Shown: in pieces, positions 16,064 to 25,791 of the stretch
Numbering within the stretch: position 1 is the stretch's first letter
How the letters are laid out: every line of letters starts with the position of its first letter
NCBI RefSeq assembly: GCF_001614315.2
Contig: NZ_LVEG02000009.1
Location: 1-64,000, forward strand
Source of the DNA: Halofilum ochraceum
Lineage (GTDB): Bacteria > Pseudomonadota > Gammaproteobacteria > XJ16 > Halofilaceae
Length of the DNA stretch: 64,000 nt
Direction of reading: 5' to 3'
Translations under genes and position numbers: made by a program
Notes under the pieces: generated by a model
Databases searched by the model: none
What the model was told of the DNA's origin: nothing
What the model saw: the letters and a program-made list of their open reading frames with translations, nothing else

Positions 16064-17056
16064 ATGGGCCTGCTGATCGATGGTGTCTGGCACGACCAGT
16101 GGTACGACACGAAAAGCACGGGTGGGCGTTTCAAACGCGAAAGCCCGCAATACCGAAACTGGATCACACCCGATGGCGCACCCGGGCCGACCGGCGAAGG
16201 TGGGTTCCCGGCGGCGAGTGGGCGTTATCACCTCTATGTCTCGCTGGCCTGCCCCTGGGCGCATCGCGCGCTGATCTTCCGCCGCCTCAAGGGGCTGGAA
16301 GAAGCCATCGGCGTGTCCGTGGTCCATCCGCATATGCTGGAAAACGGCTGGGAATACGCCGCCGATACCAGCGACGACATGCACCGCTTCGAGGGCACCG
16401 GCGACCCGGTCAACGGCGCACGCTACCACCATCAGCTCTACACGATGGTCGATCCGCACTACACGGGGCGCGTGACCGTACCGCTGTTATGGGACCGCGA
16501 GCGGGCCACGATCGTCTCCAACGAATCGGCGGACATCATCCGCATGTTCAATTCGGGGTTCGTCGGCGTCGCCGGCAACGATGCGGATTTTTATCCCGAG
16601 GACCTGCGGGAGACCATCGAGGCGATCAACGAACCGATCTACCACCGCATCAACAACGGCGTGTACAAGACTGGCTTCGCGACCACGCAGGATGCCTATG
16701 AAGAGGCGTTCGACGACCTGTTCGCCGAACTCGATCACGTCGACGCGCGACTCGCCGACAACCGTTATCTGTGCGGGGAGCGCATCACCGAGGCCGACTG
16801 GCGGCTGTTCACCACCCTGATCCGCTTCGACGCGGTCTATGTCGGTCACTTCAAGTGCAACCGGCAGCGGATCGCGGATTATCCGAATCTTTCAGGGTAT
16901 CTGCGCGAGCTGTACCAGTGGCCGGGTGTGCGCGAGACGGTCAACTTCGAGCACATCAAACAGCACTACTACTACAGCCACGGGAACATCAATCCGACCC
17001 GCGTGGTGCCGAAGGGGCCGACACTCGACCTCGAAAGCCCGCACGGGCGAGGCTAA
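16064..17056 (+). CDS. yqjG: Glutathionyl-hydroquinone reductase (Xi-class GST)
   Basis: A 330-residue Xi-class glutathione transferase that reduces glutathionyl-hydroquinones. The thioredoxin-like domain holds the catalytic Cys63 in SLACPWAHRALI. The C-terminal helical domain carries the family motifs SNESADIIRMFN, YPEDLRETIEAINEPIYHRINNGVYKTGFATTQ and DWRLFTTLIRFDAVYVGHFKCN, the latter with the conserved tyrosine. I start at the ATG at 16064; the frame is open for another 600 bases upstream, but that stretch overlaps pdxB and shows no family similarity. It is probably transcribed alone, with an inverted repeat just downstream. Confidence 0.93.
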   Translation: MGLLIDGVWHDQWYDTKSTGGRFKRESPQYRNWITPDGAPGPTGEGGFPAASGRYHLYVSLACPWAHRALIFRRLKGLEEAIGVSVVHPHMLENGWEYAADTSDDMHRFEGTGDPVNGARYHHQLYTMVDPHYTGRVTVPLLWDRERATIVSNESADIIRMFNSGFVGVAGNDADFYPEDLRETIEAINEPIYHRINNGVYKTGFATTQDAYEEAFDDLFAELDHVDARLADNRYLCGERITEADWRLFTTLIRFDAVYVGHFKCNRQRIADYPNLSGYLRELYQWPGVRETVNFEHIKQHYYYSHGNINPTRVVPKGPTLDLESPHGRG

Positions 17057-17086
17057 GTGCGCGATTGCGACGCACAGGCATTACGA

Positions 17087-17160
17087 TCGCGAGCAAGCTC
17101 GCTCCTACAATCCCGGAATATTCCGAGCGATTATGGGTGTAGGAGCGAGCTTGCTCGCGA
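17087..17160. repeat. REP-like inverted pair (family A: GGAGCGAGCTTGCTCGCGA)
   Basis: Two 23-base arms (17087-17109 and 17138-17160) are exact reverse complements, separated by 28 bases. Each arm is itself palindromic (GCGAGC/GCTCGC). Identical arms occur at 30801-30823 and 30922-30944, and related ones at 20590-20614, 20731-20756, 24464-24488 and 24566-24591. The sequence resembles widely distributed bacterial REP elements. The rest of the 17057-17302 gap holds no gene that I can see. Confidence 0.9.
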
Positions 17161-17302
17161 TAGCCGGAGTTCAGGGCCTGCGCGAATATCCGGCGCCTGG
17201 CCGCGGCGGTCTGCTCTGCTTCCGGTGGCTGAGGTCCCCGATTGCCGGCTGGCTCCCTGAGGTCGCAAGCCGGCCTACGCGTGTTCCCCGTTGCGCCGAG
17301 CC

Positions 17303-17512
17303 TCAGCCGTCGAGCGTGAACCCGACCACCACGGTTACCTGCCAGTGGTCGATGCGCCCGTCGATGATATGCCCGCGTGTATCCCGGACCTCGAACCAGC
17401 GCATGTTGTGGACCGATTTGCTGGCGCGTTCGATCGCATTCTGCACCGCGGCCTCGATACCGTCGGGCGAGGAACCGGTCAATTCGATATGTTTATAGAC
17501 GTGATCGCTCAT
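17303..17512 (-). CDS. Dodecin (flavin-binding/sequestering protein)
   Basis: A 69-residue protein that assembles into hollow dodecamers storing flavin (bacterial dodecins bind FMN or riboflavin). The whole family pattern is seen: [20 protein letters not shown], then [17 protein letters not shown] with the flavin-stacking Trp39, and [13 protein letters not shown] with the conserved Gln58. I choose the ATG at 17512, behind GAGAGGACAG, over the longer frame from 17530. It lies 61 bases downstream of the SDR gene on the same strand. Confidence 0.92.
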   Translation of the reverse strand: MSDHVYKHIELTGSSPDGIEAAVQNAIERASKSVHNMRWFEVRDTRGHIIDGRIDHWQVTVVVGFTLDG

Positions 17513-17573
17513 CTGTCCTCTCCAGTCCATCAGCCGGCCGGAACCGCGCGCTCAACCGGCCCTTCGTCCGAGC

Positions 17574-18404
17574 CTAGCTTCCCTTGTCGGCGCCGGCCAG
17601 CAGCGCGTTCCACGGCCCTGAGCCGACCAGGCCACCGCCGCCGTCGACCGCGATCGATGTGCCGCTGACGTAACCGGCTGCGCCGGACGCGAGATAGACC
17701 GCGGCCGCCCCGATATCCGTGGTCTGGCCGAGCCGCCCGAGGGGTACGATGCGGGCCGCCCGGTCCGCGGCCTCGCCCGGCAGCAGCCGGCGCACGCCCT
17801 CGGTGTCGGATACCGGCCCGGGCACGATCGAGTTGGCCCGGATGCCGTATCGACCCCATTCGAGCGCGAGCGTGCGCATCAACTGCTCCACGCCTGCCTT
17901 CGCGGCACCGACGTGCGCCTGTCCGGCATAGGGGGCGGCCGCCTGGGGTGCCGAGATCATGATGATCGAGCCGTCGGTCGTGCGCAGCTGATCGAAGGCG
18001 GCGCGGCAGGCGTGGAAGCTGCCGTTGAGGTCGATATCGACCACCGAGCGGAAACCGTTCGGCGTCAGTTCCTCGGCGGCGGCCGCGAAATTGCCGGCGG
18101 CGCCACAGACCAGCGTATCGAGATCGCCGAGGGCGTCCCGCGCCGCGGCCAGTGCCGCCTCGACCGCCTCCGGTTCACGCACATCCGCCGGCGTCGTCGA
18201 CACGGCCCTGGCGCCGGCCTGTTTCAGTCGCTGTGCCGCGTCTGCGAGACGCTGTTCATTGCGCCCGCAGAGACCGACGGCCGCGCCCAGGCGCGCGAAC
18301 GCCACCGCGACGCCCAGATTGATGCCGCTGCCGCCGCCGGTGACGAATACGGTGTGATTGGCGAGCAGATCGGGACGGAACACGTCGAGTGGATCGTCAG
18401 TCAT
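17574..18404 (-). CDS. SDR oxidoreductase, 2,4-dienoyl-CoA reductase-like
   Basis: A 276-residue short-chain dehydrogenase/reductase. The dinucleotide motif TGGGSGIN (residues 22-29) is followed by CGRNEQRL, which favours NADPH. CGAAGNFAAAAEELTPNGF and DLNGSFHACRA match the DECR subgroup, in which NFxxxxEELxxNGF is typical. The usual SDR Tyr of YxxxK is replaced: the segment reads HVGAAKAGVEQL, so only the Lys is kept, as in peroxisomal and bacterial dienoyl-CoA reductases. It probably reduces an enoyl- or dienoyl-CoA in fatty-acid breakdown. The start codon lies one base after the stop of the rhomboid gene, so they form an operon. Confidence 0.82.
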   Translation of the reverse strand: MTDDPLDVFRPDLLANHTVFVTGGGSGINLGVAVAFARLGAAVGLCGRNEQRLADAAQRLKQAGARAVSTTPADVREPEAVEAALAAARDALGDLDTLVCGAAGNFAAAAEELTPNGFRSVVDIDLNGSFHACRAAFDQLRTTDGSIIMISAPQAAAPYAGQAHVGAAKAGVEQLMRTLALEWGRYGIRANSIVPGPVSDTEGVRRLLPGEAADRAARIVPLGRLGQTTDIGAAAVYLASGAAGYVSGTSIAVDGGGGLVGSGPWNALLAGADKGS

Positions 18405-18405
18405 G

Positions 18406-19086
18406 TCAGCGCATCCGGTCGCGCGGTTGCATCGGCAGCTTGCCGCGCCAGTAGAGGATCATGATCAGCCCGGCCGCCATGCCGCCGAGGTGAGCAAAGT
18501 GTGCCACGCCGGCCTGGGTGCCGGTAATGCCCAGATAGAGTTCAAGCGCGCCGTAGAGGATCACGAACCATTTCGCCTTGATCGGGATCGGGGGGATCAG
18601 CAGCAGGATGTACTGGTTCGGGAAGCGCAGACCGAACGCGAGCAGGATGCCGAACACCCCACCGGATGCCCCCACCGTGGGGTAGATGTCGCCCCCGCCG
18701 CTGGAGGCGACAATCAGCTGTACGAGTGCCGCGCCGATCACGCAGCCGAAATAATAGGTCAGGAAGCGGCGCGAGCCCCAGTCGAGTTCGATCAGGGTGC
18801 CGAACATCCACAGCGCGAACATGTTGAAAAACAGATGCAGCAGATTGCCGTGCAGGAAGGCGTAGGTGACCAGCTGCCAGATCTCGAACTGGGGGACCTG
18901 TTGCAACCCGATGGGGGCGTCGACGTACCGCGGGGTGTTGAGCGGCCACAGCGCAAACGTCTCGATCAACGTCTGAGCGCCACCCAGTCCCTGGAGCAGG
19001 AAGACCACGCAGTTGCCGATCAGCAGCGCCTGTATGACCGGAGGGAATGTGCCGGCGCGATTGGGGTGCTGGAAATAATCGGACAT
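18406..19086 (-). CDS. Rhomboid family intramembrane serine protease
   Basis: A 226-residue polytopic inner-membrane protein with about six transmembrane helices. The catalytic dyad is visible: Ser141 in TVGASGGVFGILL and His199 in VAHFAHLGGMAAG. Other family markers are QLVTYAFLHGNLLHLFFNMFALWMFG (the HxxxHxxxN helix) and an Arg-rich loop after it. These proteases cleave transmembrane segments of other proteins; the substrate is unknown. The start is the ATG at 19086, since upstream residues of the open frame are out of family and overlap the phosphatase gene end region. It is followed directly by the SDR gene. Confidence 0.93.
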   Translation of the reverse strand: MSDYFQHPNRAGTFPPVIQALLIGNCVVFLLQGLGGAQTLIETFALWPLNTPRYVDAPIGLQQVPQFEIWQLVTYAFLHGNLLHLFFNMFALWMFGTLIELDWGSRRFLTYYFGCVIGAALVQLIVASSGGGDIYPTVGASGGVFGILLAFGLRFPNQYILLLIPPIPIKAKWFVILYGALELYLGITGTQAGVAHFAHLGGMAAGLIMILYWRGKLPMQPRDRMR

Positions 19087-19120
19087 GATCCTCGCAGCAT
19101 GCAGCCCCGTCGGTGCGGTT

Positions 19121-19684
19121 TCAACGCGGATTGCACGCCAGTACCCACCGCACCTGTTCGTCGTTCTCGATCGCACCGGGGCGGGCGCGGCGGACCGTGA
19201 TGATCGCCTGTTCCGGCGGCATACCGCGTTCCACCAGTAACCGGGCGGCGACCGCGCCCGAGCGGCCCATGCCCGCATGACAGTGGATCACCACCCGTTC
19301 GTCGACATCGAGGCAGCGATGCAGCGCAGGCCCGGCCTCGGCCCAGCGGGGCTCGAATGCCGAGCCGGGGGCCGTACCGTCGATCACGGGCAGATGCCAC
19401 CACGCGAGCCCCCGGGCCATGGCGCGCTCGCCCAGCCCATCGACGCCCAGCAGGGTCAGCTCGAACGGCTCGACCAGCGTGACAAGCGCCCGGGCGCGCC
19501 AGCCGACGATCCCGGCGAGATCGGCAGCGAGCGCCCCCTCATGGCTCCCGCCGCCCAGCGCCGCCCCGATCCCGGGACAGGCGCTCAGGCCGATCCGCCC
19601 GCCACCCGGTGCCCGCACATTATCGATTGCAGCTTCCACGTCGCGGCTCGAACTCGGACAATCCTTGCGCCATAATGATGGCAT
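19121..19684 (-). CDS. Dual-specificity/tyrosine phosphatase family protein
   Basis: A 187-residue cysteine phosphatase. The signature HCHAGMGRSG holds the nucleophile Cys135 and Arg141 of the CX5R loop, and Asp102 in LPVIDGTAPG is a good general acid. The fold pattern (LVTLVEPFEL, WWHLPVIDG, CLDVDERVVIHC) is like that of bacterial CDKN3-type dual-specificity phosphatases. The substrate is unknown. It ends 34 bases before the rhomboid gene, so it could be the first gene of that operon. It is divergent from a GNAT gene with only 41 bases between the start codons. Confidence 0.85.
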   Translation of the reverse strand: MPSLWRKDCPSSSRDVEAAIDNVRAPGGGRIGLSACPGIGAALGGGSHEGALAADLAGIVGWRARALVTLVEPFELTLLGVDGLGERAMARGLAWWHLPVIDGTAPGSAFEPRWAEAGPALHRCLDVDERVVIHCHAGMGRSGAVAARLLVERGMPPEQAIITVRRARPGAIENDEQVRWVLACNPR

Positions 19685-19725
19685 CGGCCCCGGATGGGCC
19701 AGTCCTGCCGCAAGGGAGTTGCATC

Positions 19726-20181
19726 ATGACCCGCGTGATCCACGTAGAAACCGACCGCTCGTTCAGCCCCGATGAGTACGCCGAATTGATGGCGGCCGTC
19801 CACTGGGGCGAGCCCAGCGATTATGCCGCCGTAAGCGTTACCGCCGCCCTGCAGGCTTACCATTTCGTCGGTCACGTCCGTGATGAAGCCGGAATGCTGG
19901 TGGGCTATCTGTGCGCGTTCAGCGATGGCGTTTTCGCCACCTTCATCGGTGAACTGGTCGTGCATCCGTGTGCCCGTGGCAACGGTGTCGGCGCCGCGCT
20001 GCTGGAGGCCATCGAATCCGAGTGGCCCGGCGTGCCGGTCTTCGCGCTCGGCTTCCGGGATGCCCGGGCGTTCTTTCAGCGTCAGGGCTACAGCCATCCG
20101 CCCCGCCCGATGGAGGTGCTGACCAAGCTGGATACCTGGCCGGTGGAGGCGGGCATTACGCTCGAGGCGAGCGAGGGCTGA
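19726..20181 (+). CDS. GNAT family N-acetyltransferase
   Basis: A 151-residue acetyltransferase of the GNAT fold. The acetyl-CoA site is the block GELVVHPCARGNGVGAALLEAIESEW (Q/R-x-x-G-x-G/A), followed by FALGFRDARAFFQRQGY. The length matches single-domain GNATs. AAGGGAG precedes the ATG at 19726. The acetyl acceptor is not predictable. Its stop is followed at once by a tandem repeat of GGGCCAA. Confidence 0.85.
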   Translation: MTRVIHVETDRSFSPDEYAELMAAVHWGEPSDYAAVSVTAALQAYHFVGHVRDEAGMLVGYLCAFSDGVFATFIGELVVHPCARGNGVGAALLEAIESEWPGVPVFALGFRDARAFFQRQGYSHPPRPMEVLTKLDTWPVEAGITLEASEG

Positions 20182-20182
20182 G

Positions 20183-20229
20183 GGCCACGGGCCAAGGGCC
20201 AAGGGCCAAGGGCCAAGGGCCAAGGGCTG
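20183..20229. repeat. Tandem (GGGCCAA)n heptamer array
   Basis: About six head-to-tail copies of the 7-base unit GGGCCAA, the first and last degenerate, occupy the short gap between the GNAT stop and the convergent SelW-like gene. Because the unit is 7 bases, it would shift frame if translated. It may be a slippage-prone spacer. Confidence 0.9.
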
Positions 20230-20241
20230 GTGACGGCGTGC

Positions 20242-20532
20242 CTAGTTGCGAGGGCGGTCGCTGTGGCCGAGATCTCGGTTCGGCCAGAAGGCGTCGCGGA
20301 GGCGTTGCTTGAGTTCCTTGGCCTCGGGGAAGCGGCCCTCGGCTGCGCGGGACCAGAGTACGGTGCCGTTGTCGGCGGTGATCTCGAATACGCCCTTGCC
20401 CGCCGGCGCGAGTGCGACCTCCGCGAGGTCGTCCTCGAAACTCGACAACAGTTCCTGCGCCAGCCATGCCGAGCGCAGCAGCCAGCGGCAACGCGGACAG
20501 TAGGCGATCGCGATGCGGGGTTTGTCGGTCAT
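20242..20532 (-). CDS. SelT/SelW/SelH (Rdx) family thioredoxin-like protein
   Basis: A 96-residue protein with the Rdx-family redox motif CPRC (Cys12 and Cys15) after the first beta strand (RIAIAYCPRCRWLLRSAWLAQELLSSF). It then has VALAPAGKGVFEITADN and an RFPEAKELKQRLRD helix, all standard for SelW-like proteins. Both motif positions are cysteine, so no selenocysteine is involved. A thiol-redox role is likely but its partner is unknown. It is convergent with the GNAT gene. Confidence 0.88.
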   Translation of the reverse strand: MTDKPRIAIAYCPRCRWLLRSAWLAQELLSSFEDDLAEVALAPAGKGVFEITADNGTVLWSRAAEGRFPEAKELKQRLRDAFWPNRDLGHSDRPRN

Positions 20533-20589
20533 ATCGGTCGGGTGCGGTCAGTAGTCGGTAAGAGTTGTCGCCGGGGCGTCGGGCGCACC

Positions 20590-20809
20590 GTAGGAGCGGC
20601 CTTGGCCGCGAACCGCTTTCTGGGGCGGCCTTCCGGTCCTCGCCGTTACGGCCGCGACACGGCTCGTGTTTCACCGGTTCCAGGGATCGTCGGCGCATCG
20701 AGTGATTCAGTCATGGGTGGACGGGATGCCGGTTCGCGGGCAAGCCCGCTCCTGCAGGTTCTATCCTTCCTTTGCGTCCCCTGGCGCGCTTCGCGCCTTG
20801 GCGATAACC
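20590..20809. repeat. Inverted-repeat locus: family A pair with a family B arm
   Basis: This lies in the 301-base gap between the SelW-like and GNAT genes. A variant family A pair (20590-20614 and 20731-20756, core GGAGCGGCCTTGGCCGCGAA) is followed by one family B arm at 20771-20809 (GCGCCTTGGCGATAACC). A matching left B arm was not found. No gene is seen in the gap. Confidence 0.8.
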
Positions 20810-20833
20810 TGTTCGGTATCCGGTTGGGCGGCC

Positions 20834-21433
20834 TCAAAGGGCTTTCAGCCAGAAGAGCAACGGCTTATCCGTCTCCTCGGTGTCGCCGATGTCGCGCCAC
20901 GGGAAGCTGGCCATGAGGTCCGGGCGGCGTTCGTAGCCGAAGTGCCGCCAGACATCGTCCAGCGGGCGCGCGTCCTGCGGGCGCATCGGGTGGTCATCCG
21001 GGCGCTGCACCGCGCAGTGGGTGATCCAGTCGTAGTCGCCATAGCTGCGCGCCAGGGTCTCGCGCTCGCGGAAAAACGTCCGGTAGAGACCGCGCCCGCG
21101 GTACGCGGGCAGCAGTACCGATTCGGCGTTGTAGTAGATCCGGTTGATATCGAAGCCGGCGGTGCGGAACGGTTCCTTCATCGCCTCGGCCTCATCGGCC
21201 AGCGGCATCGCCGTGGTCGCGCCGATCGGGCGCTCACCGTCGAATACCAGCAGGGCGAACGCGCGCGGACTGTCGACGTAGTACTGCAGGTAACGCCGCT
21301 CGTAGTCGATGTCGCCGTCGTAGAGATACGGCCACTCGCGGAAGACGGTCATGCGCAGATCCGCGAGTTCGTCCATGCGCTCGGCGATGCCACTGCCGTG
21401 CCAGCGCTCGAGCCGCAGTTCCGTTTCCGTCAT
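20834..21433 (-). CDS. GNAT family N-acetyltransferase
   Basis: A 199-residue acetyltransferase. The acetyl-CoA motif is in YYNAESVLLPAYRGRGLYRTFFRERETLARSYG (R-G-x-G-x). The N-terminal part has DLRMTVFREWPYLYDG, a pattern I associate with a group of proteobacterial GNATs of unknown substrate. The C-terminus ends LLFWLKAL. Its ATG overlaps the stop of the RDD gene (ATGA), which shows translational coupling in a two-gene operon. Confidence 0.85.
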   Translation of the reverse strand: MTETELRLERWHGSGIAERMDELADLRMTVFREWPYLYDGDIDYERRYLQYYVDSPRAFALLVFDGERPIGATTAMPLADEAEAMKEPFRTAGFDINRIYYNAESVLLPAYRGRGLYRTFFRERETLARSYGDYDWITHCAVQRPDDHPMRPQDARPLDDVWRHFGYERRPDLMASFPWRDIGDTEETDKPLLFWLKAL

Positions 21434-21915
21434 GGCGTCGTCGCTTCCTCCTCCCGTCTTCCGGCCAGGATGACCCGGGTGCCGGCCATGCGGTCATGCA
21501 GGCCGCGCCGGTCGTTACTGAAGACGATGGGGACGAGGGCGGCCAGCGACAACAGTGCGCCGGCCGGTACGAGTTGCGGATCGATGCCCGCGAGCGCGCC
21601 GGTGAGCCACCATGGCCAGCCGCGCAGCGCGGCCACGGTGAAATCGAGGCGTCCGCCCTCGGGCGGACGCAGCCGCAGACCGAGCAGCCGCTTGCCCGGC
21701 GTGGCCATGCGGGCGGTGCCCTCGGTGAAGATCCGGTAGAACATCGCGATCGCGGCGGTCAGGACCAGGGTGCCCGGCGTCGCTGCCGCCGCCAGTGCCT
21801 GGCCGGAGGCCAGCAGGACCAGCAGCGCAATGACGGCGATCGCCGCCGCGTCGATCAGGCCCGCAGCGATTCTTCGCCCGAGCGGGGCGCTGCGGTCTTC
21901 AACCGGTGAACTCAC
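21430..21915 (-). CDS. RDD family membrane protein
   Basis: A 161-residue inner-membrane protein of the RDD family. The family is named for a conserved Arg-Asp-Asp pattern, here RRIAAGLIDAAAIAVIALLV at the first membrane helix, and NDRRGLHDRMAGTRV near the C-terminus. About three to four hydrophobic segments are visible. ATPGKRLLGLRL is also typical. The function of the family is mostly unknown, though some members take part in ion transport. It is translationally coupled to the following GNAT gene. Confidence 0.85.
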   Translation of the reverse strand: MSSPVEDRSAPLGRRIAAGLIDAAAIAVIALLVLLASGQALAAAATPGTLVLTAAIAMFYRIFTEGTARMATPGKRLLGLRLRPPEGGRLDFTVAALRGWPWWLTGALAGIDPQLVPAGALLSLAALVPIVFSNDRRGLHDRMAGTRVILAGRREEEATTP

Positions 21916-21956
21916 GTCCTCGTGCTCCCTGTCCTGGCCCGCCGGGCCACACGCGG

Positions 21957-23777
21957 TCAGGCGGTCGCCGCGCGGCTCGCCTTTTTGCGCTCGTGTTCCT
22001 TCAGCCAGCGCTTGCGCACGCGCACGGCCTTCGGGGTGATCTCGACCAGTTCGTCATTGTTGATGAACTCGAGCGCCTGTTCCAGATCCAGCTTCAGCGG
22101 CGTGGTCAGGACCACGTTCTCGTCGGAGCCGGCCGCGCGCACGTTGGTCAGTTCCTTGGCCTTGAGCGGATTCACGGTCAGGTCGTTGTCGCGCGAATGA
22201 ATGCCGATGACCATGCCCTCGTAGACCTCGTCGTTGTGGCCGACGAACATGCTGCCGCGGTTCTGCAGGTTGAAGATGGCATAGGCCACGGCCTTGCCGT
22301 TCTCCTGCGAGATCATGACCCCGTTGCGCCGCTGGCCGATGTCCTGCGCGCCCATCGGGCCGTAGTGGTCGAACACGTGCGTGAGGATGCCCGTGCCCGA
22401 GGTGATGCTCATGAACTCGCTGCGGAACCCGATCAGTCCGCGCGCCGGGATCTCGTATTCGAGGCGCACGCGGCCGGTCTCGTCCGGCTGCATGTCCTTC
22501 AGCGTGCCGCGACGCTCGTTCAGGCGCTCGATCACACTGCCCTGGTGCTCGGCGTCGATATCGGCGACCAGGTGTTCGTACGGCTCATGCTTCTCGCCAT
22601 CGACTTCGCGCAGGATCACCGACGGGCGCGAGACCGCGATCTCGTAGCCCTCGCGGCGCATGGTCTCGAGCAGCACCGACAGGTGCAGCAGGCCACGGCC
22701 CGAGACCTTGAACTTGTCCGGGTCGTCGGTGTCCTCGACCCGCAGGGCGACGTTCGATTTCAGCTCGCGGTCGAGGCGCTCGCGGATCTGGCGGCTGGTG
22801 AGGTATTTCCCCTCGCGCCCGGCCAGCGGCGATTTGTTGACCTCGAAGGTCATGTTCACGGTCGGCTCGTCCACCGTCAGCAGCGGCAGCGCCTCGGGGT
22901 GGTTCGGGTCGCAGATCGTGTCCGAGATATCGAGCCCGTCCATGCCGGTCAGGGCGACGATGTCGCCGGCCTCGGCGCTGTCGACCTCGATGCGGTCCAG
23001 GCCCTGGAAGCCGAGGATCTTGAGCACGCGCGCGTTGCGCTGCCTGCCGGTGCGGCCGACGATCTTCACCGGGCTGCTGGGCTTGAGGGTGCCGCGGCGC
23101 ACGCGGCCGATGCCGATCTGGCCGAGGAAGCTGGAGTAATCCAGCGTCGTGACCTGGATCTGGAAAGGCCCGTCCGGGTCGACATTCGGCGCCGGCACGC
23201 GCTCGACGATGGTCTCGAACAGCGGCTGCATGTCGCCCTCGCGCACGTCGTCCGTAAGGCCGGCATAGCCGTGCAGCGCCGAGGCATAGACGACGGGGAA
23301 ATCGAGCTGCTCGTCGGTCGCGCCGAGGCTGTCGAAGAGGTCGAAGGTCTTCTCGATCACCCAGTCCGGGCGCGCGCCGGGGCGGTCGATCTTGTTCACG
23401 ACCACGATCGGCTTGAGCCCGAGGTCGAAGGCCTTCTGGGTGACGAAGCGGGTCTGGGGCATGGGGCCATCGACCGCGTCGACCAGCAGCAGGCAGCAAT
23501 CCGCCATCGACAGCACCCGCTCCACCTCGCCGCCGAAATCGGCGTGGCCCGGGGTGTCGAGGATGTTGATCCGGTAGCCGTTCCAGTCGATCGCGGTGTT
23601 CTTCGACAGGATCGTGATGCCGCGCTCGCGCTCGAGATCATTGGAATCCATGACCCGCTCGGCGCCGGCGTCGCGCGCGGAAAGGGTGCCGGATTCCTGC
23701 AGGAGGCGGTCGACCAGGGTGGTCTTGCCGTGGTCGACGTGGGCGATAATGGCGATGTTGCGCAGTTTCTCGATCAT
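21957..23777 (-). CDS. typA: Ribosome-associated GTPase TypA/BipA
   Basis: A 606-residue translational GTPase related to EF-G that binds the 70S ribosome and supports 50S assembly and stress or cold growth. The G1 motif is in [18 protein letters not shown]3 is [16 protein letters not shown], and G4 is [15 protein letters not shown]. The later domains include [41 protein letters not shown] and [20 protein letters not shown], the TypA-specific C-terminal domain. The start is the ATG at 23777; the frame stays open upstream without family similarity. It is monocistronic and divergent from cspA. Confidence 0.97.
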   Translation of the reverse strand: MIEKLRNIAIIAHVDHGKTTLVDRLLQESGTLSARDAGAERVMDSNDLERERGITILSKNTAIDWNGYRINILDTPGHADFGGEVERVLSMADCCLLLVDAVDGPMPQTRFVTQKAFDLGLKPIVVVNKIDRPGARPDWVIEKTFDLFDSLGATDEQLDFPVVYASALHGYAGLTDDVREGDMQPLFETIVERVPAPNVDPDGPFQIQVTTLDYSSFLGQIGIGRVRRGTLKPSSPVKIVGRTGRQRNARVLKILGFQGLDRIEVDSAEAGDIVALTGMDGLDISDTICDPNHPEALPLLTVDEPTVNMTFEVNKSPLAGREGKYLTSRQIRERLDRELKSNVALRVEDTDDPDKFKVSGRGLLHLSVLLETMRREGYEIAVSRPSVILREVDGEKHEPYEHLVADIDAEHQGSVIERLNERRGTLKDMQPDETGRVRLEYEIPARGLIGFRSEFMSITSGTGILTHVFDHYGPMGAQDIGQRRNGVMISQENGKAVAYAIFNLQNRGSMFVGHNDEVYEGMVIGIHSRDNDLTVNPLKAKELTNVRAAGSDENVVLTTPLKLDLEQALEFINNDELVEITPKAVRVRKRWLKEHERKKASRAATA

Positions 23778-24056
23778 GGGCTTCTGGACCGTTGGGACCG
23801 GGACGACGATACGGTCGGCCCGCAAAACCGGACATTGTAACGCGAATTGGCTTCCGGCGTCTCCCGTAGCAGTCCGGCGAAGCCCGGAATCGGGGCACAA
23901 TTCGCAAAAAAGGGTGGACTACGGCCCGCAGAGTGTGCATCATCGACCTCGCAGTGAGGTTCGAAGGTCCCCGGCAGTACCGCATGGCAGTCTCCGGTTG
24001 GTTCTCAGAACGACCTGCAACAACAGTCCCGACCCAACCATCGAGGAGATGACCCC

Positions 24057-24260
24057 ATGTCGACTGGTACAGTGAAGTGGTTTGATGACGCGAAAGGCTT
24101 TGGTTTCATTCAGCCCGAAGACGGCAGCAAGGACGTATTCGTCCATTTCAGCGCCATCGCGGGCGACGGCTTCCGTAGCCTGACCGAAGGCCAGCAGGTC
24201 GAGTTCGAAACCACCACGACGCAGAAGGGCCTCGCGGCGGCGAACGTTCGCCCCGTCTGA
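24057..24260 (+). CDS. cspA: Cold shock protein, CspA family
   Basis: A 67-residue single-domain RNA/DNA chaperone with an OB fold. RNP1 KGFGFI and RNP2 VFVHF are both present ([29 protein letters not shown]), with C-terminal [23 protein letters not shown] precedes the ATG at 24057. A long non-coding interval upstream (from about 23800) leaves room for the structured 5' leader common to cold-inducible csp genes. A strong terminator follows. The gene could be a constitutive or cold-induced paralogue; this cannot be told. Confidence 0.95.
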   Translation: MSTGTVKWFDDAKGFGFIQPEDGSKDVFVHFSAIAGDGFRSLTEGQQVEFETTTTQKGLAAANVRPV

Positions 24261-24300
24261 ATCCCTTTCCGAGCGGCCTGAAGAGGCCACCCGGAAGTGA

Positions 24301-24332
24301 AAAAAGCCCCGCCAATCGGCGGGGCTTTTTTT
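24301..24332 (+). terminator. Rho-independent terminator of cspA
   Basis: A perfect stem AAGCCCCGCC/GGCGGGGCTT with an AATC loop, followed by a run of T and preceded by A's. It begins 40 bases after the cspA stop and could also work from the other strand. Confidence 0.95.
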
Positions 24333-24368
24333 ATGCCTGTTACTTGTACCGGGTGAAGTCAAAGGCGG

Positions 24369-24646
24369 CCTCACGCGGAGGCGCGGAGGGCGCAAAGAAA
24401 AAACCGGTGTCTCGCCAAGACGCCAAGCGCGCCAAGTAAAGAGAAAGGAAGGGATAGAACCTTTAGGAGCGAGCTTGCTCGCGAACCGGTCTGCCGAGTC
24501 CTCCCCCGATCGCGATTGACTCAGGCGCGGCAGGACCGGGCGGGGCGCCGTGTCAACGGCAAGGCGGTTCGCGGCCAAGGCCGCTCCTACAGCACCGTTG
24601 ACTCGATTTTCGATTTTCTCTGCGTGCTCCGCGGCTCCGCGTGAGG
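24369..24646. repeat. Concentric inverted-repeat locus (families C, B and A)
   Basis: This fills the gap between cspA and cysB. From outside in: family C arms 24369-24400 and 24614-24646 (CCTCACGCGGAG...GCAAAGA and its inverse), one family B arm at 24411-24436 (CTCGCCAAGACGCCAAG), and family A arms at 24464-24488 and 24566-24591. The B arm lacks its right-hand partner. The two A arms differ (GAGCTTGCTC against GGCCTTGGCC). No gene is seen inside. Confidence 0.85.
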
Positions 24647-24657
24647 CGAATTCGACC

Positions 24658-25686
<1,029 letters not shown>

Positions 25687-25791
25687 TTATAGTACGCCGC
25701 GAGTTCGCCGGTTTTCAATCTACCGCTGCTCCCCTATCCTGACGCGCCCGTCGTTGGACCGGTGCGTGGCGCCAACCCGAAGAGGGAAGAA

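Noticed and set aside
20242-20532. Selenocysteine in the SelW-like protein
   Set aside because: The redox motif is CPRC with ordinary cysteine codons, and no in-frame TGA is needed.
21906-23840. A 644-codon open frame on the plus strand, opposite typA
   Set aside because: Its translation is low-complexity (rich in Val, Asp, Ala, Arg, His) and mirrors the well-conserved TypA on the other strand. Long antisense frames are expected in GC-rich DNA.
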